A program made the translations under genes and the position numbers. Below, piece after piece: positions 18,930 to 28,031 of a DNA stretch of 56,270 nucleotides. Below the pieces are notes generated by a model. That model saw only the letters and a program-made list of their open reading frames with translations, made no database searches and was not told the origin of the DNA. The stretch spans positions 1-56,270 of the forward strand of contig CAYTZN010000015.1 of the NCBI GenBank assembly GCA_964442495.1, given 5' to 3'. Each line of letters begins with the position of its first letter. The stretch's first letter is position 1. This stretch comes from CAYTZN01 sp964442495 (GTDB taxonomy: Bacteria > Pseudomonadota > Gammaproteobacteria > Legionellales > Legionellaceae).

Positions 18930-20456
18930 TCAAGGCGCACTCCCTTTAGGTCCGACTCGGGCCGCCTTAGGAAATTTACTTTGCCCATGGCGCTCTACTG
19001 GAACAACACGACCGTGATTAACACCATATGCGCCAAAGTATGCCTTAACAGACACCGACTCTTTTTGTTTATCCGTCATTTTTTCCAATACATCACGCAA
19101 TCTACTGTGCTCTAAATCACTGCAACTGATGAGCTCCGTTCTGGATCTTCGCATTGCTTTTTTTGCTTGAGCCAATTCATCTTTCGAAAGTGCTTGGTCT
19201 TGATTAAAAAATCGACTTCGTTGCAACGCTATGTATTCATTTGAATGCCTTAAAAAAGGCACGCCGGGAATATTTTCCAATGCCTGCAACTGCTCATCGG
19301 TTAGTTTTTTTTGGGTGATTTTTTCTATGCCCTCAATGTCTTTAAGTTCTATTTTAAGGGGGCCGTGTGAGTTTTCGGACCACCAGGATAGCTTAGTCAA
19401 CAGGGTACCATTTGGCATTTCCTTTTGCTGAACAATGAGTTGATTATCCCCTTGGATTAAAGCGGGCTCTTCGTAAGGAGCGCTCGTTTTATGAGCAACA
19501 TATGTCATGTCTGGCGTTTTACATGAATCACCTGCAGTACTGCATCCCCGCAATACTATTCGCTTAAGATAAGGTAAATTGTCAATGTAACTGGCCATGC
19601 GCTCTACGTAACCGAATTCTTTACTGCCATGATGTAAAAAACTAAGCTTGGTAATCCCATCAATTGGCTCATTGGCTTCCATCAGTTTTTCGAATTGCTC
19701 AAACGATAAAACAACCAAATCGCGTCCTTTCTCTATATTTTTATTTGCGCGCATCTGAATAACAGCCGCGAAGTCGTAGTCTGTTTCATCCGAATCAGAC
19801 TCTATTACCAATAATTCTAGCTTTTTACCCTCAGAGTCGTCACACAATGCTTTCAAATCTGCAACACTCGCAATAATCTCTGATTTAAATAAATCGCATA
19901 TACGTTTTTCATGCAATTGATATTCTTTATCAATTGTAGCCGCACGAATTAAATTAGCATTGAGTTTATCCTTCAAATCACAGTACAGAGTATGCTTATC
20001 GCCAACCAGCGCCTCTAATGTCTTTTTATCCTCTTCCTGGTCAACTTGTTTACCAATACTATTTAATGTAGCCCATAAATTCGTATCTTCTTGATATGAT
20101 AACCCGTAAGCGTCGCAATTCATTATAAAAAAAGGATACACACCAAACCCTTTGCCCAACAAAATTTTTTCTTTTTTTGTAAAATCGATGTACTTCAAAA
20201 TGGCTTCTTTTTTTTCCGGCGAGATAATGCCAAGCTCCAACCATTCATTGAGCGTTTTTAAAAAATAATCGCGCCGATTTACTGTTATTCTTAACGCGCT
20301 TAACTTCTTTTGATAGCGTGATTTTTCTGCACACAGCGCTGTGTCCATCGTTATATAGTTCTCGGTACATTGGCGCTCAGCGTCAAAATCTACCTCTCGG
20401 ATAGATTTTATAAATTGTTGATGCGCTAGAACAAAACTCATATTCATTGCTCCCAT
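18930..20456 (-). CDS. Putative effector with caspase-like (clan CD) His/Cys region
   Basis: This 508-residue soluble protein has no signal peptide or membrane segment and no close family I can name. The first 210 residues are helical and charged. Residues 211-320 look like an alpha/beta core: LELLVIES, DLVVLSFEQF, KLSFLHHGSKE, then KRIVLRGCSTAGD. A beta strand ending in His-Gly (His275/His276-Gly277) followed by a strand ending in Gly-Cys-Ser (Cys305) is the layout of clan CD cysteine peptidases such as RtxA-type CPD and caspases. The C-terminal third is polar. It interrupts the PHB locus between phaR and the phasin, suggesting insertion. Secretion by a type IV system is inferred, not shown. 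Confidence 0.6.
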   Translation of the reverse strand: MGAMNMSFVLAHQQFIKSIREVDFDAERQCTENYITMDTALCAEKSRYQKKLSALRITVNRRDYFLKTLNEWLELGIISPEKKEAILKYIDFTKKEKILLGKGFGVYPFFIMNCDAYGLSYQEDTNLWATLNSIGKQVDQEEDKKTLEALVGDKHTLYCDLKDKLNANLIRAATIDKEYQLHEKRICDLFKSEIIASVADLKALCDDSEGKKLELLVIESDSDETDYDFAAVIQMRANKNIEKGRDLVVLSFEQFEKLMEANEPIDGITKLSFLHHGSKEFGYVERMASYIDNLPYLKRIVLRGCSTAGDSCKTPDMTYVAHKTSAPYEEPALIQGDNQLIVQQKEMPNGTLLTKLSWWSENSHGPLKIELKDIEGIEKITQKKLTDEQLQALENIPGVPFLRHSNEYIALQRSRFFNQDQALSKDELAQAKKAMRRSRTELISCSDLEHSRLRDVLEKMTDKQKESVSVKAYFGAYGVNHGRVVPVERHGQSKFPKAARVGPKGSAP

Positions 20457-20583
20457 CGAGTGATAAGCTTCAATCCATTTGTTTTAATTATACGCAACAA
20501 CCAACTAATTGACTAATAAAAGCACAAAAACATGTAAGCCTAACCTTCGATGTTTAGAATTCCAGCACCAGGAACCCTGAGTA

Positions 20584-20982
20584 TTAATGAGAAAAAAAAT
20601 CTTTCCACTGGTTTAATGCTTGCTGCATTTGTTTACCCCATACCTCAGTGGCCTCTTGATATGGATTTGATTGTGTTTGTTTCATCATCGCTGAAAACAT
20701 TTGCCCCATTAACGTCTTTAAAGAAGCATTCATAGGGTGATGGGCGAGACATATCAATTGACGAAGCATGTCAGGAGACAAAAAAGCCGTAGGCCCGGCC
20801 TCCATTTCCATAAATATTTGTAATAAAGTAGCATTGGTGATGTCTTCCTTACTGACAGAATCTTCAACTTTAAACGCCAAACCATCAAGAACATAATGTC
20901 GCAATGTGTCCACGGTGATGTATTGGCTCGTTTCCGTGTCGTAAAGCCGACGGTTTTTGTATTTTTTAATTAATCTTGCCAT
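20584..20982 (-). CDS. phaR: PHB synthesis regulator PhaR
   Basis: PhaR is a repressor that binds both nascent PHB and phasin/PHB promoters. It has 132 residues. The N-terminal DNA-binding PHB-accumulation domain is clear (RLIKKYKNRRLYDTETSQYI, then DTLRHYVLDG). It is followed by the PHB-associated region (FMEMEAGPTAFLSPDMLRQLI). It is transcribed with phaB, 31 bp downstream of it, and the phasin gene is a plausible target. Confidence 0.92.
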   Translation of the reverse strand: MARLIKKYKNRRLYDTETSQYITVDTLRHYVLDGLAFKVEDSVSKEDITNATLLQIFMEMEAGPTAFLSPDMLRQLICLAHHPMNASLKTLMGQMFSAMMKQTQSNPYQEATEVWGKQMQQALNQWKDFFSH

Positions 20983-21013
20983 GCTGACTTGTCCTTGTGT
21001 TTAAGTCATTCCA

Positions 21014-21754
21014 CTACATATATTGACCACCATTAATATCAAGATTAGCCCCTGTCATAAACCCCGACTCTATCGCGGCTAAAAATGCCACCGCATTTGC
21101 AATTTCACTAGGTTTTCCAAGTCGCCCGACAGGGATATTTGCAATAATGGCATCCAATACGTCCTTTTTCACGGAGGCCAGCATGGGCGTATCAATATAC
21201 CCAGGCGAAATTGTATTCACCGTAATCCCTTTGCTCGCAACTTCTTGCGCCAAACTCTTGCTGAAACCAAACAAAGCCGCTTTACTGGCGGCATAATTGC
21301 ACTGGCCAATTTGACCTTTACGACCATTGATAGAGGAAATACTGATAATACGCCCATGCTCTTGCTCAATCATCAGAGGCAAAACATTCCGGGTCATGTT
21401 ATAAACACTCGTCAAATTCGCATCTATCACGCTTTGCCATTGCAAAGGTGTCATTTTCTTTAGACTGCTGTCTACTGTGATGCCTGCGTTATTCACAAGA
21501 ACATCGATACGCCCATACCGTTCCTTCACTAAGGCCACCAATTTTTCGCAATCAATAAATTGCACAAGATCAGCGTACAAAATATCAATATTAAAGCCCT
21601 GTGCTTTTTGTACTGACTGCCATTGCTTTGCTTCCTCATGTGCCCCATTGTTAAAATAGCAGGACACCACCTGGCAATCACTCGCCAATTTTTGACTGAT
21701 AGCCGAGCCTATCCCACCCGTACCCCCTGTAACCACCGCCACGCGTCGCTCCAT
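21014..21754 (-). CDS. phaB: Acetoacetyl-CoA reductase (SDR family)
   Basis: This NADPH-dependent reductase makes (R)-3-hydroxybutyryl-CoA for PhaC. The 246 residues are of standard length. The Rossmann motif TGGTGGIGSAI lies at the N-terminus, NNAG near residue 90, and the catalytic Ser-Tyr-Lys is in SSINGRKGQIGQCNYAASKAA (Tyr and Lys in YAASK). The ending MTGANLDINGGQYM is typical of PhaB. It is the first gene of phaB-phaR. A FabG-type role is possible, but the PHB context decides the call. Confidence 0.92.
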   Translation of the reverse strand: MERRVAVVTGGTGGIGSAISQKLASDCQVVSCYFNNGAHEEAKQWQSVQKAQGFNIDILYADLVQFIDCEKLVALVKERYGRIDVLVNNAGITVDSSLKKMTPLQWQSVIDANLTSVYNMTRNVLPLMIEQEHGRIISISSINGRKGQIGQCNYAASKAALFGFSKSLAQEVASKGITVNTISPGYIDTPMLASVKKDVLDAIIANIPVGRLGKPSEIANAVAFLAAIESGFMTGANLDINGGQYM

Positions 21755-21918
21755 AATAAATACTCCATTAGGTCAATTCCAAACAAAGCAAATATAAACA
21801 GCGCATTAATCAATAAAGATGAGTACAAAAGAGCATGAGAGTGAAGGGAAAATGAGTCAGTAAATACATACTCTTTCTAAAAGTGTATGTTATTTATGAT
21901 GAATTCGCCTTAAAAGAC

Positions 21919-21948
21919 AAAAAAATAGCCTTAGTGAAACACTAAGGC
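21919..21948 (-). terminator. Terminator of the desaturase gene
   Basis: A perfect 9-bp stem GCCTTAGTG (21928-21936) / CACTAAGGC (21940-21948) with an AAA loop is followed on the minus strand by TATTTTTTTG. It lies 35 bp beyond the desaturase stop. Confidence 0.88.
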
Positions 21949-21982
21949 CATGCAAAGGTTAGATTCGAGTGATTAACTTAAT

Positions 21983-23185
21983 TTAGTGAGCAACAACAAC
22001 TTTGGGTACATAGCTCGTTAACTGCTCGGCAAATTGTCGAAGAACTTCAAGGCCTGAATCTTCAGCTTGCTTACACCATTGCTGAAGAGACTCAATCAAC
22101 TCTTTCTGAGATGCAGCCGTTTTCATCCAGATATTTTGAAGTGATTGACGATAACTATAAACCACACGAAGTTGCTCATAACGGGCCAACAGCGCTTGTA
22201 ATTTTGTGCTAGCTCGAGGCGAGAGCAGCCCTTCTTCACGGCGCAAAAGCAAGCCTGCACGTTGAATCAACTTTTTATCTGTTTTATTTTCAACATGACT
22301 TTGCTTTACATTTTTCAAAATAGGACACACCACACGCTTATAATAATGCGACATGACTTGAAAACGATTGCCGATTACCGCTTTAACAGTATCAAGATCC
22401 ACTTGGAGTTTGCCTTCTTGCCTTGCCAATTGAGGTGGTAATTTTTTTACCTTAGCCAAACCTAACAAGGATAAACAACGGATATACATCCAGCCTAAAT
22501 CGAATTCCCACCATTTCACCGAAAATTTAGCAGAGGATGCAAAGGTATGGTGATTGTTATGGAGCTCTTCACCACCAATCCAAAAACCCCAAGGGAAAAT
22601 GTTGGTAGCCGCATCTCGGCATTCGAAATTTCGATAGCCCCAGAAATGGCCGACACCGTTAACCACACCAGCCGCCCACACAGGAATCCACATCATTTGA
22701 ATAGCCCAGATGGAAACACCAGGAATTCCAAACAAAAACATGTTGATCAATAACATCAACACAATCCCTTTAGCAGAATGACGTTTATATACATTTCGTT
22801 CAATCCAATCATCTGGAGTGCCATGGGAATATTTTTCAACCATGTCGTGGTCTTTAGCCGCGCCACGGTATAATTCAGCACCTTGCCAAAATACTTTTTT
22901 CAACCCCAAGACCACTGGACTATGAGGGTCTCCTTCTACGTCAGTTGTAGCGTGATGCTTACGATGAATAGCCACCCAATCAGCCGTTACCATGCCTGTG
23001 GTTAACCACAGCCAAAAACGAAAAAAATGGCTAATAATGGGATGCAGCGTTAAAGCACGATGAGTCTGATAACGATGTAAGTAAATAGTAACCGACGCAA
23101 TAGTTATTTGTGTTAGCACGATAGTTGCTACCACATAACCCCAAAATGACAGGTTTAGGACACCAAAAAGCATGACTTTCTCCAC
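21983..23185 (-). CDS. Acyl-CoA/acyl-lipid delta-9 type fatty acid desaturase
   Basis: This di-iron membrane desaturase introduces a double bond into saturated acyl chains. It has 400 residues. Three His boxes are visible: HRYQTHRA (after the first membrane pair), HRKHHATTD, and HNNHHTFASSA in the last third. Four hydrophobic segments lie in the first 210 residues. The C-terminal roughly 130 residues are soluble and charged, longer than in minimal desaturases. It is monocistronic with its own terminator. The start at 23185 is the only ATG with full N-terminal hydrophobic sequence; ATG 23173 is close by. Confidence 0.9.
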   Translation of the reverse strand: MEKVMLFGVLNLSFWGYVVATIVLTQITIASVTIYLHRYQTHRALTLHPIISHFFRFWLWLTTGMVTADWVAIHRKHHATTDVEGDPHSPVVLGLKKVFWQGAELYRGAAKDHDMVEKYSHGTPDDWIERNVYKRHSAKGIVLMLLINMFLFGIPGVSIWAIQMMWIPVWAAGVVNGVGHFWGYRNFECRDAATNIFPWGFWIGGEELHNNHHTFASSAKFSVKWWEFDLGWMYIRCLSLLGLAKVKKLPPQLARQEGKLQVDLDTVKAVIGNRFQVMSHYYKRVVCPILKNVKQSHVENKTDKKLIQRAGLLLRREEGLLSPRASTKLQALLARYEQLRVVYSYRQSLQNIWMKTAASQKELIESLQQWCKQAEDSGLEVLRQFAEQLTSYVPKVVVAH

Positions 23186-23517
23186 ATAAAATGAACCGAT
23201 AGGTAGCTAACGAAGTCGTTATATTTAAGGAGCACACCAGGATATAATCGCTATGCACTAGTCAATCCATTAAACCATCAAATATTCGCTACTGACACAA
23301 TGATACCACAAATTGAACGTTCATGCGAAATACGAACCAGTTATGATCGGAGATAAATCTTGCATCAAGGTCGTTACGCTTGATTTTGTATCATTTAAAG
23401 ACATCTTCATGAGATGAGACCATGATTAATCAGTAACAGCGACGTAAGTTCATATTGCACACAACCGCATTGTGAACGATAATTTTAAGATGTGACTAAA
23501 CATCCCTCAGAGGTACC
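23186..23517. other. Divergent promoter region, no gene
   Basis: This 332-bp gap lies between the divergent desaturase and small-membrane-protein genes. It is AT-rich, carries no convincing open frame, and presumably holds both promoters. I saw no clear operator. Confidence 0.4.
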
Positions 23518-23751
23518 ATGAAGACTAAATTTAATCAGGTGTTCGAACAATTGCTACCTTTCTGTATTCTTGGTATCGCCATTGCATTAATTGTTGGTCT
23601 ATTCATCATGCTCTCTTACGTTTTAATATGGGGCATCCTGATTGGCGGCTTGATTTGGCTAGGGTTTGTAATTAAAAGTTATTTATTCCCCTCAGAATTG
23701 GAAGAAAAAAATGAGGGTCGTATTATTGACCAAAATAAAGATGAATCATGA
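23518..23751 (+). CDS. Small membrane protein, translationally coupled to acyltransferase
   Basis: The 77 residues contain two adjacent hydrophobic segments (about 14-33 and 36-53) and a charged cytoplasmic tail (PSELEEKNEGRIIDQNKDES). An AGAGG site precedes the ATG. Its stop overlaps the start of the plsC-like gene by 4 nt (ATGA), so the two are probably made together. The family is not recognised. Confidence 0.7.
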   Translation: MKTKFNQVFEQLLPFCILGIAIALIVGLFIMLSYVLIWGILIGGLIWLGFVIKSYLFPSELEEKNEGRIIDQNKDES

Positions 23752-24488
23752 AAATCAGCAAACTCAGAACGCTTTGGATAATATTCCTGTCCGGAATGTA
23801 CACTTTAAACACAACGAGCCAATCTCTATTAAGGCACTTTTTAGGAACCACTAATCGAGCCTGGGTAGATGAAACCATACAAATCTGGGCGCAGAGGTTG
23901 CTTAAATTAGTGAACGTGGACTGCAAAATCTTCAATCCCTACAAGGTTGAGCCAAAACCTGGTCAACCCACAATAGTCATGTGCAACCACAGTAGCATTT
24001 ATGATATACCGCTTAGCATGCTCGCTTTTCCAAACCATTCGTTACGCATGCTTGCTAAAAAAGAGCTTTCCAAGATACCCATTGTAGGTAAAGGCATGAC
24101 TGCTGCAGAATTCCCCTTTATTGACCGTAAGAATAAGCGCCAAGCCATTAAAGACTTAGAAGTAGCCCAACAGTTAATGGCAAGCGGGATTTTAATGTGG
24201 ATAGCGCCGGAAGGTACCCGCTCAAAAGATGGGAAACTTGGGCCGTTTAAAAAAGGGGCATTTATCACAGCAATCCAGTCTAAGGCCACGATTATACCTA
24301 TCGGTATTCGTGGTGCTTATGAGATTTTGCCAGCAAGAACAACCCAATTTAACATTGACCAAAAGGCCGAAATTCATATTGGCAAGCCTATTGATGCTTC
24401 AAAATTCACCATGGAAACCAAAGAAATTTTAATTCAAGAGGTTTTTGACGTCATGCAGCAACTCATTGGCAAGCCACCAACACCTTAA
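23748..24488 (+). CDS. 1-acyl-sn-glycerol-3-phosphate acyltransferase (PlsC-like)
   Basis: This membrane-associated acyltransferase esterifies the sn-2 position of lysophosphatidic acid. It has 246 residues. The catalytic HX4D motif is NHSSIYDIP. The glycerophosphate-binding block is FPFIDRKNKRQA and the third block is APEGTRSKDGKLGPFKKGA. The N-terminus holds a hydrophobic stretch but is weakly membrane-like. It ends 3 bp from the convergent ggt gene, leaving no room for a shared terminator. A lyso-ornithine acyltransferase (OlsA-type) role cannot be excluded. Confidence 0.85.
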   Translation: MKISKLRTLWIIFLSGMYTLNTTSQSLLRHFLGTTNRAWVDETIQIWAQRLLKLVNVDCKIFNPYKVEPKPGQPTIVMCNHSSIYDIPLSMLAFPNHSLRMLAKKELSKIPIVGKGMTAAEFPFIDRKNKRQAIKDLEVAQQLMASGILMWIAPEGTRSKDGKLGPFKKGAFITAIQSKATIIPIGIRGAYEILPARTTQFNIDQKAEIHIGKPIDASKFTMETKEILIQEVFDVMQQLIGKPPTP

Positions 24489-24491
24489 TTT

Positions 24492-26216
24492 TTAATGCAA
24501 TAAACCATAACCATCTTCTTTATGCCGGTAGCTCACAATGGTGCTTAATCCAGTGTCCCTGGGATCAGACGCGGCACTCAAAAAATTAGTTTTACGATCC
24601 CACGTCACGGCTTGCATATCGCCATAATATTGGCGCAATGGCGCAAGGTGGTACCCCATTTTTTGAAGCTTTTTTTGCAACGAAGGCGAAAATGTATCGG
24701 GCTCAAACTGTAACCAATCAGGATAATACTGATGATGAAAACGCATGGCAGAAACCATGCTAATAGCTCCAAATGAATCATTAAACGCTAGAGAAGCCAA
24801 TAAAACCATCGTTGGAATACGACTTCCTCCTGGGGTACCAAGAATGGCAACACGCCCTGGCGTTTCTAAAAACGTTGGTGTCATGCTCGATAAAGGACGC
24901 TTTCCCGGTGCGATTGCATTTTTTTCGCCACCCACTAGACCATATACATTTTTTTCATTGGGCTTCATTGAAAAATCATCCATTTCATCATTTAAAAGCA
25001 CCCCTGTTCCATCAGCAACAACACTCGAACCAAAAATAAAATTAATGGTTAATGTCGCGGCCACTCGATTCCCTTCACTATCAATCACCGAAAAATGCGT
25101 GGTCGTATTTCCATCCCCTTTGTCCAATGCGCCTTTTGGTAAAACATTGCTCGGGGTCGCTCGATTTGAATGAATAAACCCACGTAAATACCGGGCATTT
25201 TTTTCTGACAATAATGCCGCTAACTTAACATCAACAAAATCTGGATCACCTAAAAACTCAGAGCGTTGCCAAGCGGCTAATCGCATTGCTTCCACAATAT
25301 AGTGCACCCATTGCACAGTCGATAAAGAATGCAATGGGTAATCTGCCAATATATTGAGCATGGTTAGTAATGCCACCCCACCTGCTGATGGTGGTGGTGC
25401 CGTGACGATGGTCATGTTTTTAAAGTGCCCAAGCAGCGGCTCACGAAGAACAACGTGGTAAGACGCCAAATCCTTCATTGTCCATCGACCACCAGCCGCG
25501 TTTACCGCGGTCACTAAACGCTGCGCTATTTTACCGTGGTAAAAACCATCATGACCTTGCTCAGCAAGTGCACGCAAGGTATTGGCCAAATCTTGTTGTA
25601 CTAAAAGATCTCCAATGGAAAAAGGCTTTCCATCCTTCAAAAAAACAGCTGCCGATGCTTTAAATTTTTTCAACTGTTCTGCTCTATCACCCATGGTTAA
25701 ATAATAATTTAAGGTATGATCAACCAACAAACCCTGCTCAGCAATTCGAATAGCCGGAGCCAATGATGTGGATAATGGTAAACGTCCAAAGCGTTTACCA
25801 ATCAGTGCTAGTGCGGCGGGCTCGCCAGGAATAGCCGCGGCCAATCCACCATTTAAAGATAATTTCGGGATGGGGTTTCCGTTCGCATCAAGATACATAT
25901 CTCTCGTTGCTGCAAAAGGGGCCGCTTCACGTCCATCAATAAAAATATTTTTATTAGTTTTAGCTTGATGCAGTAGCCAAAATCCCCCACCACCCAAACC
26001 GGAATGATAAGGTTCAACAACGGCAAGCACGGCACTTACTGTAACTGCCGCATCAAAAGCATTACCACCAAGAGCTAATGTCTCAAGGCCGGCTTTGGTT
26101 GCTAAAGGGTGAGCACTCGCTATCGCATACCCCAGAGGGTGCTCCGCATAGGATTGTGCGTACGTGGTTGAAAAAACACATAACGATAAAAAAGCCACGA
26201 TCAATTTAATTTTCAT
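24492..26216 (-). CDS. ggt: Gamma-glutamyltranspeptidase
   Basis: This periplasmic or secreted Ntn-hydrolase cleaves glutathione and other gamma-glutamyl compounds. ATG 26216 gives 574 residues with a signal peptide (MKIKLIVAFLSLCVFSTTYA). Early motifs are GGNAFDAAVTVSAVLAVVEP and HSGLGGGGF. The autoprocessing site is in GDGNTTTHFSV, whose Thr becomes the new N-terminal nucleophile of the small subunit. GTPGGSRIPT supplies the substrate-site Gly-Gly. It is convergent with plsC and upstream of nothing obvious. Confidence 0.93.
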   Translation of the reverse strand: MKIKLIVAFLSLCVFSTTYAQSYAEHPLGYAIASAHPLATKAGLETLALGGNAFDAAVTVSAVLAVVEPYHSGLGGGGFWLLHQAKTNKNIFIDGREAAPFAATRDMYLDANGNPIPKLSLNGGLAAAIPGEPAALALIGKRFGRLPLSTSLAPAIRIAEQGLLVDHTLNYYLTMGDRAEQLKKFKASAAVFLKDGKPFSIGDLLVQQDLANTLRALAEQGHDGFYHGKIAQRLVTAVNAAGGRWTMKDLASYHVVLREPLLGHFKNMTIVTAPPPSAGGVALLTMLNILADYPLHSLSTVQWVHYIVEAMRLAAWQRSEFLGDPDFVDVKLAALLSEKNARYLRGFIHSNRATPSNVLPKGALDKGDGNTTTHFSVIDSEGNRVAATLTINFIFGSSVVADGTGVLLNDEMDDFSMKPNEKNVYGLVGGEKNAIAPGKRPLSSMTPTFLETPGRVAILGTPGGSRIPTMVLLASLAFNDSFGAISMVSAMRFHHQYYPDWLQFEPDTFSPSLQKKLQKMGYHLAPLRQYYGDMQAVTWDRKTNFLSAASDPRDTGLSTIVSYRHKEDGYGLLH

Positions 26217-26289
26217 GAGATGACACAATACACAATAATTACAGGAGTTTAGCTGATTGTACCTAGCTAAGCTAGGACCAACCTTTTGC

Positions 26290-26775
26290 TTAGATTGAGG
26301 TTTTCATCTTTTGCAAAACCTTAACCACCCCAGAAGGAACAAACTCTGAGATATCGCCACCCAAAACAGCTATCTCACGAACCAATGTTGATGAGATGAA
26401 CATTGACTCTTCAGAAGGGGTCAAAAATAAAGTCTCTATCTGTTTAGATAATTTTCGATTCATTCCCGCCAATTGAAATTCATATTCAAAATCAGAAACA
26501 GCGCGCAATCCCCGTAAAATAATACCGGCTTGTTGTTCATACGCAAAATGGATTAACAAATTATCAAAACCCATTACACTAACACCAGGCAAGTGACAAA
26601 CTGCTTGCTGTACCAATTCAATACGCGTTTGTAACGGTAAAAAAGGGCGCTTAGCCGTGTTACTTGCTACAGCCACAATCAACTCTGGAAATAAAGTTGC
26701 CGCACGCGTGATAATATCGATATGACCATTCGTTACCGGATCAAATGTACCTGGATAAATTGCTTTAAGTTTCAT
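26290..26775 (-). CDS. coaD: Phosphopantetheine adenylyltransferase
   Basis: It makes dephospho-CoA from 4'-phosphopantetheine and ATP, the fourth step of CoA synthesis from pantothenate; panB and panC are also in this window. ATG 26775 gives 161 residues, the family norm; the longer frame extends over the divergent lolB start. The motifs AIYPGTFDPVTNGHIDI (HxGH-type nucleotidyltransferase), GLRAVSDFEYEFQLAGMN and SSTLVREIA are intact. Confidence 0.96.
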   Translation of the reverse strand: MKLKAIYPGTFDPVTNGHIDIITRAATLFPELIVAVASNTAKRPFLPLQTRIELVQQAVCHLPGVSVMGFDNLLIHFAYEQQAGIILRGLRAVSDFEYEFQLAGMNRKLSKQIETLFLTPSEESMFISSTLVREIAVLGGDISEFVPSGVVKVLQKMKTSI

Positions 26776-26869
26776 CATATATGACACCAATTGCATGTTT
26801 TTGAAGTCTAGCGTATTGTTAAATGAAAAACCACACAGTGCAGTAACAACATATATGGGGATAACACAA

Positions 26870-27496
26870 ATGAATGTATTTAAATATATTTGTTTTTTTT
26901 CTGTCTGCCTTCTTACCGCGTGTGCTCCGCCTAAAATGGCACAAGAACAGCCAACAGATAACCTCAAAAAATCCCCCACTTCCTCTGAGCTAAACCTTCA
27001 AAAAAAACCTACACTTGCCGCATCCTCAGTCTCTTCATGGGAAATTTCAGGTGCCATGGCTGCTCGAAACAGTAAAAAAGGATGGACTGCACATGTGAAT
27101 TGGCTGCAGGAAGGCGCCAATCATTACCAAATCCGTTTATTTGGTCCACTCGGAGGCGGCACAATTATTATTGAGAAAAAAGGTGCCGTGATTACCTATG
27201 CGGATGGTCCTAAAAAAATATCCTCTCATAGCGCTGATCAATTGTTACAACAACAAACTGGTATTCGTCTTCCTGTTAGTAATCTCTACTATTGGGTTAG
27301 AGGCCTACCCGCTCCAGGTGCTTTAGGAGCCACTCACCATGACAGCAATAAGCAATTGATGTCCCTATCACAAGCGGGCTATACCATTCAGTATGCAAAT
27401 TATACGACGGTAAACAATGTTAGCCTGCCCGGTAAAATAATGCTTCAGGGACATGAGGCTACCATTAAATTTGTTATAAAGCGCTGGAGAATCTAA
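26870..27496 (+). CDS. lolB: Outer-membrane lipoprotein LolB
   Basis: It receives lipoproteins from LolA and inserts them in the outer membrane. ATG 26870 gives 208 residues starting with a lipoprotein signal (MNVFKYICFFSVCLLTAC). The Cys of LTAC is the acylation site and is not followed by Asp, so outer-membrane sorting is expected. The LolB pattern WEISGAMAARNSKKGWTAHVNW, LFGPLGGGTI and a YWVRGLPAPGA segment are visible. It is divergent from coaD. The usual downstream neighbour ispE is missing. Confidence 0.9.
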   Translation: MNVFKYICFFSVCLLTACAPPKMAQEQPTDNLKKSPTSSELNLQKKPTLAASSVSSWEISGAMAARNSKKGWTAHVNWLQEGANHYQIRLFGPLGGGTIIIEKKGAVITYADGPKKISSHSADQLLQQQTGIRLPVSNLYYWVRGLPAPGALGATHHDSNKQLMSLSQAGYTIQYANYTTVNNVSLPGKIMLQGHEATIKFVIKRWRI

Positions 27497-27537
27497 ATTT
27501 ACCTTGAGTTTTTTGATCCGTCCCTCCCCCAGACACG

Positions 27538-27623
27538 TTGGTTTTAAATATTCTAAAGCACCTACGTACCACGGCTTGTCCGCGGTACGTAAGACTTATA
27601 GAGTAAATTGTCAACAGACCCTA
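27538..27623 (+). repeat. TA-ended miniature inverted-repeat element, left end lost (copy 2)
   Basis: It starts at GGTTTTAAATATTCTAAAGC, goes through the hairpin CTACGTACCACGG / CCGCGGTACGTAAG, and ends AAATTGTCAACAGACCCTA at 27623. It matches the copy at 35903-36005 except for the missing left terminus. It lies between lolB and tRNA-Gln, exactly where ispE is often found. Confidence 0.8.
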
Positions 27624-27810
27624 ATGCCCATTTTGAACAAGTGCTTGGGACGCTGTTTAACAGAATGTAAAAAAAACATCACTCAGTATTAAATTACAGC
27701 CATTTTTTTTTGTCTGTCACGTTGACAAGACCTTTAAATCGCTGCAAAATACGCACCAGTTTGTATGGATATATTTTCATGCAATCAGACAATGAGAATC
27801 TACAAATCAT

Positions 27811-27885
27811 TGGGGTGTCGCCAAGTGGTAAGGCACAGGGTTTTGATCCCTGCATTCCTAGGTTCGAATCCTAGCACCCCAGCCA
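27811..27885 (+). tRNA. tRNA-Gln (anticodon TTG)
   Basis: The cloverleaf is complete. The acceptor TGGGGTG (27811-27817) pairs with CACCCCA (27875-27881), followed by discriminator G and an encoded CCA (27883-27885). The anticodon stem CAGGG / CCCTG encloses loop TTTTGAT with TTG at 27843-27845. The T-arm is CCTAG GTTCGAAT CCTAG. It lies directly upstream of prs, as in many gammaproteobacteria. Confidence 0.97.
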
Positions 27886-27910
27886 AACTCTTGTTGATTC
27901 AAGTAAACAG

Positions 27911-27990
27911 ACGGCAGAAGATACTCGGGAAGGATGCGATCACCCGACCGCCAAACAATAACAATATCTTTCTGGCTGTCTTCTGCTATG
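27911..27990 (+). promoter_or_regulatory. Structured leader between tRNA-Gln and prs
   Basis: A long-range stem GCAGAAGA (27914-27921) / TCTTCTGC (27979-27986) encloses a shorter hairpin TCGGG (27925-27929) / CCCGA (27943-27947). This would form a branched leader ending about 45 nt before the prs start. It could be an RNA-processing site that separates the tRNA from the mRNA or a regulatory leader. No known riboswitch is recognised. Confidence 0.4.
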
Positions 27991-28031
27991 TGTTTAATTC
28001 ACCTGATTAACTAAATCGAAGGTTTACACAC

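Noticed and set aside
27541..27623. Reading the lolB-tRNA gap as a decayed ispE
   Set aside because: No IspE motif was found in any frame; the segment is a copy of the dispersed inverted-repeat element.
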